From positions 16,349-80,348 of the forward strand of contig JASANZ010002224.1 in the NCBI GenBank assembly GCA_030849805.1: a DNA stretch of 64,000 nt, given 5' to 3'. The notes beneath the pieces are model-generated. The model was not told the origin of the DNA. It saw only the letters and a program-made list of their open reading frames with translations, and did not search any database. This DNA comes from Sergeia podlipaevii. Taxonomy: Eukaryota > Euglenozoa > Kinetoplastea > Trypanosomatida > Trypanosomatidae. The position numbers and the translations under genes are program-made. This document shows, piece after piece, positions 19,812 to 30,900 of the stretch (position 1 is the stretch's first letter; every line of letters starts with the position of its first letter).

Positions 19812-22000
19812 GATACTGTGCCTTTTTTGTTGTTGCTGTTGCTTTTCCGTTTCAGTGAGTATATGTCGTTTGTTTATGTGTATATGGATGTATGTATGCC
19901 AAGAAAGTTGATAAAATTTTTATGGTTATATACAATTTCTCTCTGTGTTGTTGCCTTTTTCTTTAAAAAAAAAAGAACTGATTTTTGTATGTACGTTGCT
20001 ATAAATTTTGATCCCTTCTTTATTTTCTATCTCTCTCTTGAAAAGAATAAAATATCTTATCCTCAATACTGTAAAACTATATGACTGTAAAGATCAGCGT
20101 ATGTTTCTAGAAAAAAAAAAGAAATCAAAGAATCGATAAGGAAAAATGTATAGTTCTTCGTCATTAATACGAGAGTAACAAAAAAAAATTGAGAGAAAAA
20201 GGGGGGAGAGAAACAGAAAAAGAAATACATCCCACGGAAAGCCAGATGTAGCACATGCCCATAAAATAACAGCTACTAGACGCATCAAAGATGGTCTTCA
20301 GTACTTGATGCCACGTTGAAGTGCCTTCCTTTCTCTTCTACATCTTCTTTTTTCTTTGTTAACGTGTTTGTTTGTTTGTTTCTTTGTTTTTATCGCCAGC
20401 TTTCTCTCATGTTAGAAAGTATACAAACAGAACAAACAAGAAAAAAAAAAAAAGCTGTAGTATTTATCGCTCATTTTTCTTTTTTCTTCTTTCTTCTCGT
20501 TAAGACAATTTTTTTCTTGCTGTTGTGTTGTGTTGTCTACAAAAAAAAAAAAAAAAAATTCTGGCAATTTATCTAGATGGTCATTTCCAAATGGGTATCT
20601 TCCCCCTCTCACACGTGTGTTTAGAGGAAAAAATAAAAAGACAAAGAAGAAAAAAAAAAAAGAGAGAAAGAGAGAGAGAGAACGACGGCACATAGCAGCA
20701 GTCTTGACGGAAGTCTAGCGTCATCACCTACACATACACACATACACCACACCATGCGCGCAGTACCGCACGCACAAATACTTCAGAAAAGAAGACAAAG
20801 ACGAGAGAGAGAGAAAGAGAGAGACAAGAAGGAAAGGGGGAAAAAAAAAAGACAAACTCTCAACGAGGTGCGTGGGTATATATATGTATGTGTGGGTGAC
20901 GATGCTAGACTATCGCTCAGCAAAGAAATAAAGAATGCACGGTAGACCGCAAATGTGCTCTCTCCACTTCAGAAAAAAAAAAGAGATACCGAGTTGAAAA
21001 ATGAAAAGAAAAAGAAATAAAAAGAAGTATACAGACTTTAATTTTCTTTTTTCTTCAGTTCCTTCCCCACCTTTCACATGGGGGACAACAATCATTTCTA
21101 TGACAATTCTCGGTAAATACATTCACTTTCGCTTTTGTAGATAAGAAAAAAAAAATGTAGATGAATGTAGATAACAAAAAAAAAAATTAAATATAAAGTG
21201 TTAAACGAAAAAAAGACAGAAAAGAAAACATTATGCATTGACTACAGTAGTTATATTTAAAAAAAAAAAACCTGAAAAACAATCACAAAAAAGAAAAAGC
21301 AAATAGCAAGACAAGAATAATAAAAAAAGGAGGGGAGGGAGTGGGGAAAACATTCCTAGCTAGCGCAATCGTATTCATAAAAAAAAAAAAAGAAATATTT
21401 ATTGTTCATAATCCTACACTCACTCTCACTGAGTAAAAAAAGCAAAAGATTGATAATGATAATACATACATACATACATAAAAAGAGATAACATTAATAG
21501 TAATAACAATAACAACACAGTCGGCATATATTCACTTTTCTCTCCTCTTCCCCCCCCACCCTTTCAGTTAGCAGTGCAAAACTGTTTCCTCCACTCGCGC
21601 ACGGGTCGAATTGCTTGCATGTTATGTATATACGTCTTCTCCCAGTCATGTCTATAAAGCATAAGAAAGGTCAGAGATAAACGCATGTAATTTACAAAGT
21701 ATGTATGCATGTGCGCTTTTTTTTTTTTTACAGTAAATAAAGAAGAAAAAGAAAAAGAAAAAGAAAATACAGAAAGAAGATATCAAAGGCGGTGACGCTA
21801 TATCATGTGCATCTCACGATGCTGCCTATAGACAGCCTATAGCATCAGTACTTCAACTGCTTTAAAAAAAAAAAAAATCTTCTTCTTCAATTTTCCAAGA
21901 TGCTTTTATTGCGCTTTCTTTTTTTTTTTCTTTTCAAAACATATGAAAGTAAAATACATAAACAAATTGTATTGTTGTTCATTTTCCCATCTACTCTTCC

Positions 22001-22033
<33 letters not shown>

Positions 22034-22091
22034 CGCAAACAGACGACAGCGAGAACAACAACAACAGCAAAAAAAAAAAAAGCTTCTTCCG
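19812..22091. other. Long AT-rich intergenic spacer
   Basis: No gene seen in about 2.3 kb. It holds many A runs (T on the transcribed strand), for example 19965-19974 and 20541-20558, which could serve as polypyrimidine tracts for the phosphatase gene. CATA repeats lie near 21466-21480. Open frames here are dominated by F, K and I codons from homopolymers. Confidence 0.7.
22004..22032. repeat. (AT)n microsatellite
   Basis: Dinucleotide run about 60 bases beyond the stop codon of the single-span Ser/Thr-rich protein, within its 3' UTR. Confidence 0.9.
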
Positions 22092-25000
22092 TTACACGGC
22101 ATCTAATCGGCTATAATACTGCCCAATTACACTTGATATGCCAGCATACATGGTTGTCGATCGCAGTGCCTCTTGAGCATATTCCTCTTCGTCATCATCG
22201 CCAACATACGGAGATACACCAGTGCTGGTCTGATGTATCAGAGACAGTGGTCCTCTGTGTTGCTGCGTGTGAGGACGTGTCGAAGTCACAGTTGAGTCAT
22301 GCTTCACGGACGCTTCGCGCAAGAGCGTTGCTTCATGAAGCGGAGCTACAGCTGTAGTGAGTGGAGACCGCAGCTGTGGTACCGAGGATGGGGATGATAG
22401 AACCACCACATGATTTCCAGCACACTGCTGCTGCTGCTGCTGCCCATGAAGAACTTTTTGTTGTTGCTGGCGTGGAAGATTATGCCCACAAGAAGACTCC
22501 ACCGATGCTCTTGCTAAGTCTTGTAATAGAGAGGGCGATGCTGCCTTCGCCATTCTCGTTGGGACGGAGCCACTAAAACGAGGAGCAGGCGACAGTTCTA
22601 ACGGAGAAGGTGAAGAGGTCAAGACTGCCACAGTGGTGGTGGTGGTGGTGCCACCGCCATCTCCATCATCACCGCATCTCACACGATTGCGAGGCGTGTG
22701 CAGGCTGTGCGCTTGCTTTGATAGAGAAGAGGTGCAACCAGGGAGAGACGGCATAGTCGCCGTGTTGGTTGGCGATACCCCCACTATCGAGCTGTGCTGC
22801 TGCTGCTGCTGCTGCTTGTATTGCTGATGCGGCGGCTCTCTTCTTGGTCTCGATGCTGGTTGTAACGCCCGCGTCGTGTCAACGCCATCTTCGGTTGCGG
22901 ATGAAGAAAAGAATGCAGATGATGCTCTGGTGAAGATGGACGTCGTGCTCGCAGCAGTTGAAATTTTTTCCACCTCACCTGTGTCACCGTCGGTATCAAC
23001 GCCAATAGTACTCCCGCCATCGTTTCTCGGGTTCGCGTTGCCGTCGAGGATGCGGTTATCGCTTTTATTGTTGTTACTACTACTACTACTACTACTTTCC
23101 AAGATGCCAGCAGCGGCAAAAGCGGCGCTAGCAATAGTTTTGCCCACAGCGGCCGCAGCGTGCGGGGTAATCGTGGCTCCGAGGTCGTTGGGTAAGCAAA
23201 AAGCATGCGAGTCATCTTTGAGAGAGGATGAGGAGGAGGAGGAGGAGGAGGAGGAGGAAGTGAGCTGAGTCGCCAACATCGCCGCAGCAGCGTCTCGCGC
23301 CTTGCCGCGTTGCTTCTGCTGTCCGTGGTGTCCTGGTAGCCTCAGCAACGATGGCGGCAGTGGTACTGCTGCTGCAGGCAATGATGGCAATGCATAGGCT
23401 TTCGTCTCTCCTGCCGTAGTACTCATTGTAGAAAGAGGAGGAGAAGCTGCATTGTCTGTATTAGTCGCCGCCGCCGCCTCTGATACTGCCCTTGCACAGT
23501 TAGTGATTAGAGTGCTCTGTGTAGCCGAACCCGTTGAACAACTACAGTGAGTCATCGTCGCCTCCACAGCCGACGTCGGGAATGCATAGGCTGCTGTACA
23601 GGAGGAAAGTGGTGGCAACCAGTGGCTCTTGTGAGGCAAGCTCGTTCTTGCACTGGTCGCCGTCGCATCGAGCGATACACCACATGCCACACAGGAGGTG
23701 AAGACCGAGTCCGCGGAGACGGCAGCAGCGGCAGCAGAGTTGGTCACTGAGGACATTGTATCCATGTCACACTCCACGGCCCCCACGTTCATCAGTCCAC
23801 TGAAAGAAGACGCTGTTGGTGCCGCGGCAGGCGTCTGTGACGCTGAAAAGGAAGCGAACGATGCAGAGAAAGGATTCAAAAATCCATCAGTAGTGCGATA
23901 AGAGCGCGTGGGGAGCGCCAACGATCGCGCTGCCGTCGAGCTTTGCGCTTTACCATCGCCACCACCACCACCACTGCCACTAGTAGAAGCAGCTTTAAAT
24001 GTAGCAGCAGGAGCAGGAGGAACGGGAGCAGACAAGTAGAGGCGACTGTTATGATCACTGTGAGATAACTGAAAGCGGCGCGAAGCAGCGGAACAGCATC
24101 GCGCACAAGGACAGTGCAAACGACTTGAATGATGATGATGATGATGTTGTTGTTGTTTATCGCAACGATGAGAACACAGGTAACAAAAGCCACTGCTGCT
24201 GCATCCGCCCATCGTCGTGTCATCACTCGCCGTCCCACTATTGGCTGAAGCTAAAGCGCCATCCACTTCGGATGTTGACATACTCGCTGCTGCTGCTGCT
24301 GTTCCTCCAGCAATACCTGGAAGCCCAGTAGTCATACTACTAGTACCTTTCTGCAGTAGGATCAAAGAAAGCCCTCTACCAGTACGATCAGCTGCGTTGA
24401 CGTGGCCGCTGTTGGGGGACAAACATACGACATCCTCACCTGAGGTGGACGTCAGGAAGGGGGTGGCCACGCCGCATGAACATCGGTTGGTGAAAGTCGA
24501 AGCAGCAGCGGCAGTACCGAGGGGAGTGTGGTTGCTACGACTGCAATTTGGGTCGTTGGTAGAGGAGAGAACCTTGAGCCGTGATGAGTATAAGACCGAT
24601 TCATGCAAGTGCATTTCAGTGGCGAGAGAAAAAGGAGGTGCTCGTGTATTAACGCTAGTAGCAGCAGCGGCAGCAGCAGTGGCGCTACAACACTTGCATT
24701 CCTGGCAGGTACTACTACTACTACTATCAAGGCAGCTACGTGTAGTAACGCCCACTAGGGGGGTCATTATTGGGGTAACACCGCTGCCTCCCACCACCCC
24801 ATCTGCGACTGTTGCTTTTCTTGTTGTTGTTGTTGCTATCGCTACCGCCCCGGTAGCTGCAGCCTCATCCCCGGCTGTGCCAAAAGAAACAGGTAGTGAC
24901 GCATCACAATCGGTACTCCGTACGTGAAAGTTGGCGAGGCTCTTGCCGTGGGTGCCGTCGTTAGTCGTGCTGTCAAAGCACAAACACGTCGCAGTAGGAG

Positions 25001-25388
25001 TAGTAGTAGTACAACTCGAAAATAGGTTTGCGTCGCACGCAGGAGATCCAAAACTGTGTTCGAAACAAAAGCCATTGATATCTGCCAGAAAAAGACCGAC
25101 GTGTGGTGTCAGGAAGTTACGGCTACGAACCGTAGGGCGTTGATCGCCTTCAGAGGAAGGATAAGTGACCCCACTGCTATGCCGTTGACGTTGCCGATGC
25201 CATCGCAAGGCAAAATAAAGAGAAGTCACTAGAAAAAGAACAAATACGCCTCCCACAACGCTGCACACAATGATGATAATTGTGCTCTTATCTCTAGAGA
25301 TGGGTCTGTTGCCAAGTTGGCTTACTCTAGTGTGTGCTGCTGCTATACTGATAGTGGCATCATGTTCATGACGCCAAGAACGAGCCAT
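22092..25388 (-). CDS. Single-span Ser/Thr/Ala-rich membrane protein of unknown function
   Basis: 1098 residues from the ATG at 25388; not recognised. A short N-terminal segment is followed by one strong membrane span at about residues 36-62 (IIIIVCSVVGGVFVLFLV) and then a basic stop-transfer (RWHRQRQRH). About 1030 residues follow, mostly Ser, Thr, Ala and Gly, with runs of Ser, Gln and His. A Cys/His cluster at about 394-445 (GFCYLCSHRC, six His, then HCPCARCC) could bind metal. Another Cys patch (CQECKCC) occurs earlier. The positive flank after the span predicts a cytoplasmic tail. A clear acceptor AG precedes the start. Confidence 0.8.
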   Translation of the reverse strand: MARSWRHEHDATISIAAAHTRVSQLGNRPISRDKSTIIIIVCSVVGGVFVLFLVTSLYFALRWHRQRQRHSSGVTYPSSEGDQRPTVRSRNFLTPHVGLFLADINGFCFEHSFGSPACDANLFSSCTTTTPTATCLCFDSTTNDGTHGKSLANFHVRSTDCDASLPVSFGTAGDEAAATGAVAIATTTTRKATVADGVVGGSGVTPIMTPLVGVTTRSCLDSSSSSTCQECKCCSATAAAAAATSVNTRAPPFSLATEMHLHESVLYSSRLKVLSSTNDPNCSRSNHTPLGTAAAASTFTNRCSCGVATPFLTSTSGEDVVCLSPNSGHVNAADRTGRGLSLILLQKGTSSMTTGLPGIAGGTAAAAASMSTSEVDGALASANSGTASDDTTMGGCSSSGFCYLCSHRCDKQQQHHHHHHSSRLHCPCARCCSAASRRFQLSHSDHNSRLYLSAPVPPAPAATFKAASTSGSGGGGGDGKAQSSTAARSLALPTRSYRTTDGFLNPFSASFASFSASQTPAAAPTASSFSGLMNVGAVECDMDTMSSVTNSAAAAAVSADSVFTSCVACGVSLDATATSARTSLPHKSHWLPPLSSCTAAYAFPTSAVEATMTHCSCSTGSATQSTLITNCARAVSEAAAATNTDNAASPPLSTMSTTAGETKAYALPSLPAAAVPLPPSLLRLPGHHGQQKQRGKARDAAAAMLATQLTSSSSSSSSSSSSLKDDSHAFCLPNDLGATITPHAAAAVGKTIASAAFAAAGILESSSSSSSNNNKSDNRILDGNANPRNDGGSTIGVDTDGDTGEVEKISTAASTTSIFTRASSAFFSSSATEDGVDTTRALQPASRPRREPPHQQYKQQQQQQHSSIVGVSPTNTATMPSLPGCTSSLSKQAHSLHTPRNRVRCGDDGDGGGTTTTTTVAVLTSSPSPLELSPAPRFSGSVPTRMAKAASPSLLQDLARASVESSCGHNLPRQQQQKVLHGQQQQQQCAGNHVVVLSSPSSVPQLRSPLTTAVAPLHEATLLREASVKHDSTVTSTRPHTQQHRGPLSLIHQTSTGVSPYVGDDDEEEYAQEALRSTTMYAGISSVIGQYYSRLDAV

Positions 25389-25394
25389 TGTTGA

Positions 25395-25396
25395 CT
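25395..25396 (-). promoter_or_regulatory. Spliced-leader acceptor AG of the Ser/Thr-rich membrane protein gene
   Basis: On the minus strand 13 T followed by CTTCTACAACAATACACAG ends here, six bases before the ATG. This is a textbook trypanosomatid arrangement and supports the chosen start. Confidence 0.65.
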
Positions 25397-25847
25397 GTGT
25401 ATTGTTGTAGAAGAAAAAAAAAAAAAATGATTCCAGAGAAGCTTAAAAAAAAAAAAAAAAAAAGATACACAGCAAATAAAATACTAAAAATTCCACACAA
25501 ACAAAAAAAAGGAAGAAAAGAAACTTAAAGAATATTGCTGACGGCAGTGCCAACAGCAAAAAAGAAAAAAAAAACGGAAAAGAAAGAAATAAAAAAAAAG
25601 GGGGAGGAAAGTATCTCAATAAGTGTTTGTGCTTTGATTTCTCCGTGTCCCCTTCCTCGCGCTCTTTATGAATCGTCTCTCTCTCTCTCTCTCTTTCCGT
25701 TTATCTGTATGTCTTTTCTTTCTCTCTTTCTTTTCTTCGCGTACCCTACACACACACACACACAGATACGTTCCGATAAATTAATATGCAGCTGTAAACG
25801 GTCCTAAAATGGAAAGATAAGAAAAGAAAATATTAATATGTAGGTGA

Positions 25848-25878
<31 letters not shown>

Positions 25879-27349
25879 GAAAAAAAAAAAAAAAAATGTT
25901 TATGAGACTATTTAAAGGAGAAAAGAAAAAAAACGAAGACTATCTAGAGAGTTAATAAATGATCGTGCGCGCGCATATGTATTCACGCAAAGTGATTTAA
26001 AACAAAAAGAAGAAGGAGAAAAAGGGGAAAGAAAAAAATAAGAAAGAACGAAAGAAAAAGAAAATTGAAACGTGGCACACTAACTTCATCCGTTTGCATG
26101 CTCTTCTCATTAAGAAAAAAAGGCCCATATAGTAAAGAAAAAAGAGAGAACAAGTAGTCTTTTCTCTCTCTCTCATTCATTTTTGTATCTTGCTTCCGCG
26201 CCACAATAAGTACGATAGAGAGAAAGTCGTTGTTTTTGCTACTGCCACTATTTGAAGTTTTTTTTCTTTGCTTTGTAGAGACGCTCCTTTCGCCATGATT
26301 GCACAATCTCGATTCCGACTTGATTCGATATACATATATTTCGTTGTTTAACTATCCTTTTCGTTTGTTTGCATCCTTTGCACGCTAACCTAAATTGGAA
26401 AAAAAAGAAAAGGGGGGACCTCAATAGCCTTCATTTGAAAAAAAAAAAACACTTTAAAATAAACGCGGCATTAAGAAAGGGAAAGAGAGGGAGGAGGAGA
26501 GCAAAGCTCTAGTAACACTTCTATAAATAAAAATCTCCACAACTTTTTCTCCTCCTCTTTACTCATGATGTGTCTGCTTTTTCTCGCTTACTTTCACAGG
26601 CGTGAATCGCACACTCCCACGATCGCTCTTGCGCTTCACTTTTCCCTCCCCCCCCCCTTCCTCCTCATCCTCAACTCAAAAACGCAGACGCTATGACCCC
26701 TTCTCTCGTGCATTATAGAAAGGAAAGGGGGGATAATTAAGCGGTAAAGCAAGAAAAAAGAAAAAAAGATAGAAGAAACAACACATGCATCTATGCATGT
26801 ATATGTGTTTGTATATTTGTGTATAGCCATTCAAATGCATAAAGCAAAACCAACAATCACTGATTTCCTTTGTCAAAAGCAAGTCAAATATACAAAAATA
26901 GTAAAATAATAAAACGATATTGTTTTGTACGTGTATGTGTACTTTTTTTAAAAAAAAAAAAAAAATCCTCGCAAATGCAAGAAGCATTACTGCTATCATA
27001 TCTTTTCTACCTGAATGCAAAAGAAAAGTGAGCAAAAATGGTGCAAGGCAACTTATTTTTATGCACTACATGTTTGTGATGTGCCTGAAGGAAGAGCTTG
27101 AGCTGTTTGCATTCGCCTCAACTGCTGCCACCTAGCCTTCGCCTCTCTATCATTGCTTTCATGTATTGATGATGATGTTGTTGTTGCTTTTCTTCTTCTT
27201 CTTCGTTGCTACAAAAAAAAAAAAAAAATTCCTCCCATGCTGTCCTCTATGCACAACTTTCATGAAATGCAGCCTGCCTCGTACTCTCTTTCTTCTTCCT
27301 TTTCCTTCTTTCTTTTTCTCCATCATCAACTGTCGACCATCTCTAGCCA
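25397..27349. other. AT-rich intergenic spacer
   Basis: No gene seen in about 1.95 kb. Contains an (AT) run at 25848-25870, (TC) and (CA) runs near 25677-25765, and many A tracts. It should hold the 3' UTR of carbonic anhydrase A. Confidence 0.7.
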
Positions 27350-28588
27350 CTAAATCTGACCATAACGCCAGAACACAGCATCAATCGCGCAGGCAAGTTC
27401 CTTCTCGATATTAGACTGCCGACTAAGACTCAGTAAAGGCCGGATCTGACCATCTTCAAGTCCGTACACCCAGCCGTGGATCTCCACCTCGTTCTCAGAA
27501 CCGTTCTTGGAGGGACGGTTCTCCTTCCGCGCAAGAACGTCCTCTGCATTCTGGCGAGACCACACCCGCTGAATCAGATGTGTCTCCACGACATTCTCTA
27601 CCTGTGCAATAACATTTAGCTCGCACAGGGCGTCGAGGTGGTTGCACTTTGGAATATCCTGCATACGCTTCCAGTGACGCTTCTTGACAGCCCCCACGTG
27701 CAAGATCCAATGGTCTGCGAGGCCAACACGGTCCTCGTTAAGTGCGGCCGTGACGCCACCACACTTGTAATGGCCAGAAATAATGACATGCTCGACCTTG
27801 AGGCAATCCACAGAGTATTGCAACACCGCGAGGGCATTAAGGTCAGAATTGCAGACAATGTTAGCAATGTTACGGTGCACGAAGACATCGCCTGGGTAAA
27901 GCCCCACAATCTCATTGGCAGGCACACGACTGTCACTACAGCCGATCCACAAGTACTGCGGGCTCTGCTGCTTTGCCAGATCGTAAAAGTAATCGGGGTT
28001 CAGACGTGCGATCTCACCAGACCACTGCTTGTTGTAGTCTAGCAGTGGCTGTATGCCACTGCCGCGCGGAGGCTGCTCCCGCTGCAGGGACTGGATCAAA
28101 CGACCTCCAACGAATTTGGCCACATCTGTCGCAAGCTCCGCGTCCATACCCTCCACCAACACATTCGCGCTCTCCAAGGAGAAATCTAAAGCTGCCGCAT
28201 CATCCAACTCTCCACCAACTTCGCCACATGAAGAAGGTGAGGATGCCGCCGCAGAAGCAGACTCACCACCACTACCACTGTCTCTGGAAGAGTGCATACT
28301 GCTATAGGCTCTTCGTTGAACGCAGCAGGGGCACCCAGTCGCATGAGAAGTCAACTGCTGTTGCCGCTGAGTGGAATTGTTACCAGCGCCAGCTTCTGCA
28401 GTCCCCTTGCTCACATGGTTGCCGCCGCCGCCGCTCTGCTTTATGTTGTGTAAGCTCAGCAGATGCAGAGGGTGCGTGCTCTTGCTGATGTAACGTACAG
28501 ACCCATTGAAAGGCACACAAGATGTGGCACTGGCGGTGGCAGCAGCAGCAGCAGCCCACTTCACAACGTGTGAGAGTGAGCGTCTCAT
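27350..28588 (-). CDS. Beta-carbonic anhydrase A
   Basis: 412 residues; interconverts CO2 and bicarbonate. Zinc ligands are C217 (GCSDSR), H273 and C276 (GHYKCGG), and the catalytic dyad D219-R221 is intact. Other family signatures include PGDVFVHRNIAN and ELNVIAQVENV. The domain spans about 178-410. It is preceded by a long low-complexity N-terminal part whose first 30 residues (MRRSLSHVVKWAAAAAATAS) lack acidic residues and resemble a mitochondrial presequence. The core is close in sequence to carbonic anhydrase B upstream, so the two are paralogues; they differ in their N-terminal regions and in the loop before EIHGWVY. Trypanosoma brucei is, as far as I know, without this family, while Leishmania has it. 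Confidence 0.95.
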   Translation of the reverse strand: MRRSLSHVVKWAAAAAATASATSCVPFNGSVRYISKSTHPLHLLSLHNIKQSGGGGNHVSKGTAEAGAGNNSTQRQQQLTSHATGCPCCVQRRAYSSMHSSRDSGSGGESASAAASSPSSCGEVGGELDDAAALDFSLESANVLVEGMDAELATDVAKFVGGRLIQSLQREQPPRGSGIQPLLDYNKQWSGEIARLNPDYFYDLAKQQSPQYLWIGCSDSRVPANEIVGLYPGDVFVHRNIANIVCNSDLNALAVLQYSVDCLKVEHVIISGHYKCGGVTAALNEDRVGLADHWILHVGAVKKRHWKRMQDIPKCNHLDALCELNVIAQVENVVETHLIQRVWSRQNAEDVLARKENRPSKNGSENEVEIHGWVYGLEDGQIRPLLSLSRQSNIEKELACAIDAVFWRYGQI

Positions 28589-29814
28589 ATCTTTGAAAGT
28601 TGTTTCAAAAATACGACCTGCTAATGTACGGAGTGTTTGGATCTATGATGATTAGTATCACTCCCACCAATTCGCTTCTCTCCCCTTTTTTTTCAAAATT
28701 TCGCTTCCTATTTCTTTTCTTCTTGTGTGTCCCTCTACTCCTATTCTTCTTCTTCTTCTTTAAATAATTGTAAGGCTACTCAAGAGCTGCCACACACAGT
28801 GCGCTGACTAGGCCAAAACGCGTCCTACCAAAGTAATAAAGCAAGCGAGATGCAAGCCGTGTTTTGAATTTATGAAAAGAATAAAATAAAGAGAAAGAAA
28901 CAAAGCATATATATACAATAGAGAGAAAGAAAAGGGAAAAAAAAAAAAGAGACGGTAGGGGGAAAATAAACTAAACGCAATATACGCAAAGTTGACGCGC
29001 CTATATACACACCCATCCTCCTTAACTATTCGCACAACAATCTGGCAACTGAGAAAAAAAATAAAAAGAAATGAATAATAACATTCACGAAAGATAATTT
29101 AAAAAAAAAATGCAATATATATATATATATATATATATCTCACAAAAACAAAGAAAAACATATAACATAGCCTTCCATTTTGCCAAACGGAAATAAATAA
29201 ATAAAAATGGAAACAATAGCGATGGCAAGAGAGACAAGGAGAGAGAGAGAGCACCTGTGCCCGCCAAACAAGAAGAGCAATTAGCGCCTCATCTAGACAA
29301 GCTTAGCAGATGTGCAGTTCTCATACATACATACATAGGAAAAAAACCTCCCCATTTCTCTTCATGCCCCTCTGTCTCTCATGTTGTCTCTATCGCAATA
29401 CAAGAATGACACGCTGTGTGCAAGAGCACAAAAAGTATTGATTTCTCTGCTACCTACCTTTAACCATGCGTACATCCATGCATACAGACAAACATACAAA
29501 CATACAGATATAGTGATTTAACAAAAGAAGATGATGTATAAAGACACACACACACATACATCTCCAGCTCTCTCCATTTTTTTCTTTGAGAATCATCATT
29601 TTTGCGAGTATCTCTGTACTGAAAGCAAGCGATAACACTCCGTTTGTTTTTTTTAAAAAAAAAATAGAGGCAACACTCTCGATAGAAAACAGCCTAACAA
29701 ATAAAAGTAACCAGCATAGACACAACCCAACCATTTCTCACCAGTATGAGTAGATCAAAGGCAACACAGACAACAACCACAACATACCAACAGATGTGCG
29801 TGTGTGCGTGTTTA
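28589..29814. other. AT-rich intergenic spacer
   Basis: No gene seen. Holds the 5' flank of carbonic anhydrase A, an (AT)12 run at 29115-29138 and A tracts. A short (GT)-rich stretch at about 29795-29820 marks the edge of the duplicated leader. Confidence 0.65.
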
Positions 29815-30013
29815 TGTGTGTGGGCATCGCAGCAAGGTGGCTCCCGTGAACTCCTGTATGTGTTGAATGTACGCAACTGCGTGAACTGAATGCAGTACGC
29901 AGTGGGAAACTTGAAGACCTGTTGAAGACAGAAAGGAAAAGCCTATGAACAACTGTGAGCGTTAATGACCTCTGTGTGGGCACATGCAAAACAAAAACAT
30001 CATATCAAGAGAA
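29815..30013 (-). repeat. Duplicated 5' leader of the type I membrane protein gene (orphan copy)
   Basis: 199 bases matching 32235-32433 with one visible difference (29920 T versus 32340 C). The copied segment runs from a pyrimidine-rich stretch, through a CACAG acceptor (AG at 29972-29973), to the ATG at 29827-29825 plus 10 further bases. Identity then stops inside a TG-rich run. Reading on from that ATG gives only 29 codons (starts MPTHINTHTR, includes MLWLLSVLPLIYSYW, then stop). It looks like the start of a lost or collapsed second copy of the membrane protein gene. Confidence 0.9.
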
Positions 30014-30900
30014 GAAAAAATATTGAAGGGAAGATGTGCGAAAGACTGAGAGTAAGGCAAGCATTGTGAGGCAAACACAAATATCACCATATCACTCCCG
30101 CACACACAGGGGCCTCGCGCACAAGCCTGAGAAGCACCTGTCGGCGTGGAGGATGTTTCAGCACACATCGCAGTGGCTCTCACATGAACACATTTCCATC
30201 AACAGAGGATGCAAGCACATGTGCTTTCTGATTCATATATATGCTAATATATAACAATAGTACCAAAATAGAAAAAGGTGGTGTGCTACCAAATAAAAAA
30301 AAATAAAGAAATTCACTCAAGCACACCTTCCTCTCGTTAGCAAAGAAGCACACACACACACACACATGTCAGGGGGCTCTCTGAAACGCAGGAAATTAAA
30401 CATTGAAAGAAAAAATACATGCACGGAGGTTAACGTGCAAGGCCAAAAGGCAGCTCGCGACACAGCTGGCACTCACAAGGTTGAAGGCGCGGCATGGAAA
30501 GAAAACATAGCAAACTTCTCACGGCTCCACAGCCGCCTCAGCCACCAGCTCGTCACCTGCACAACCCATTGTTACATCAGAATGGAAGTGTGCTTCCTGT
30601 CACCGTACAGCGTCGACACTTCAAAGCACGGGCTCTGCCGCATAGGTGTCTGCGCAGGCTTTCAAAGCAAAACGACGCTTTCACGTAAACAAGAAAGAGA
30701 AAAAAAAAAAAAAAAACCCTTCAAAATGCAAATAACAAGGGGAGTAACATACTTGAATGAACGAACGAAACAAAGCAATATTCACATAGCAAACATAAAC
30801 CGCATTCACTCTAATAAACATCAGTAACTTGACAGCACGCTTAACTACCGTTGCTCACTAGCAACGTATATTTTAAATATATATATATATATAAGAATGT
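30014..30900. other. Spacer downstream of the type I membrane protein gene
   Basis: No gene seen. Somewhat less AT-rich at 30420-30680 but without a convincing long frame. Expected to be the 3' UTR of the membrane protein gene. Confidence 0.6.

Noticed and set aside
19965..21420. Numerous poly-A runs as possible retroposon tails
   Set aside because: No target-site duplications or associated element body seen; the runs are better explained as pyrimidine tracts of the transcribed strand.
21818..21847. Short hairpin with repeated CCTATAG in the spacer
   Set aside because: Stem of only about six bases; no link to a gene or known element.
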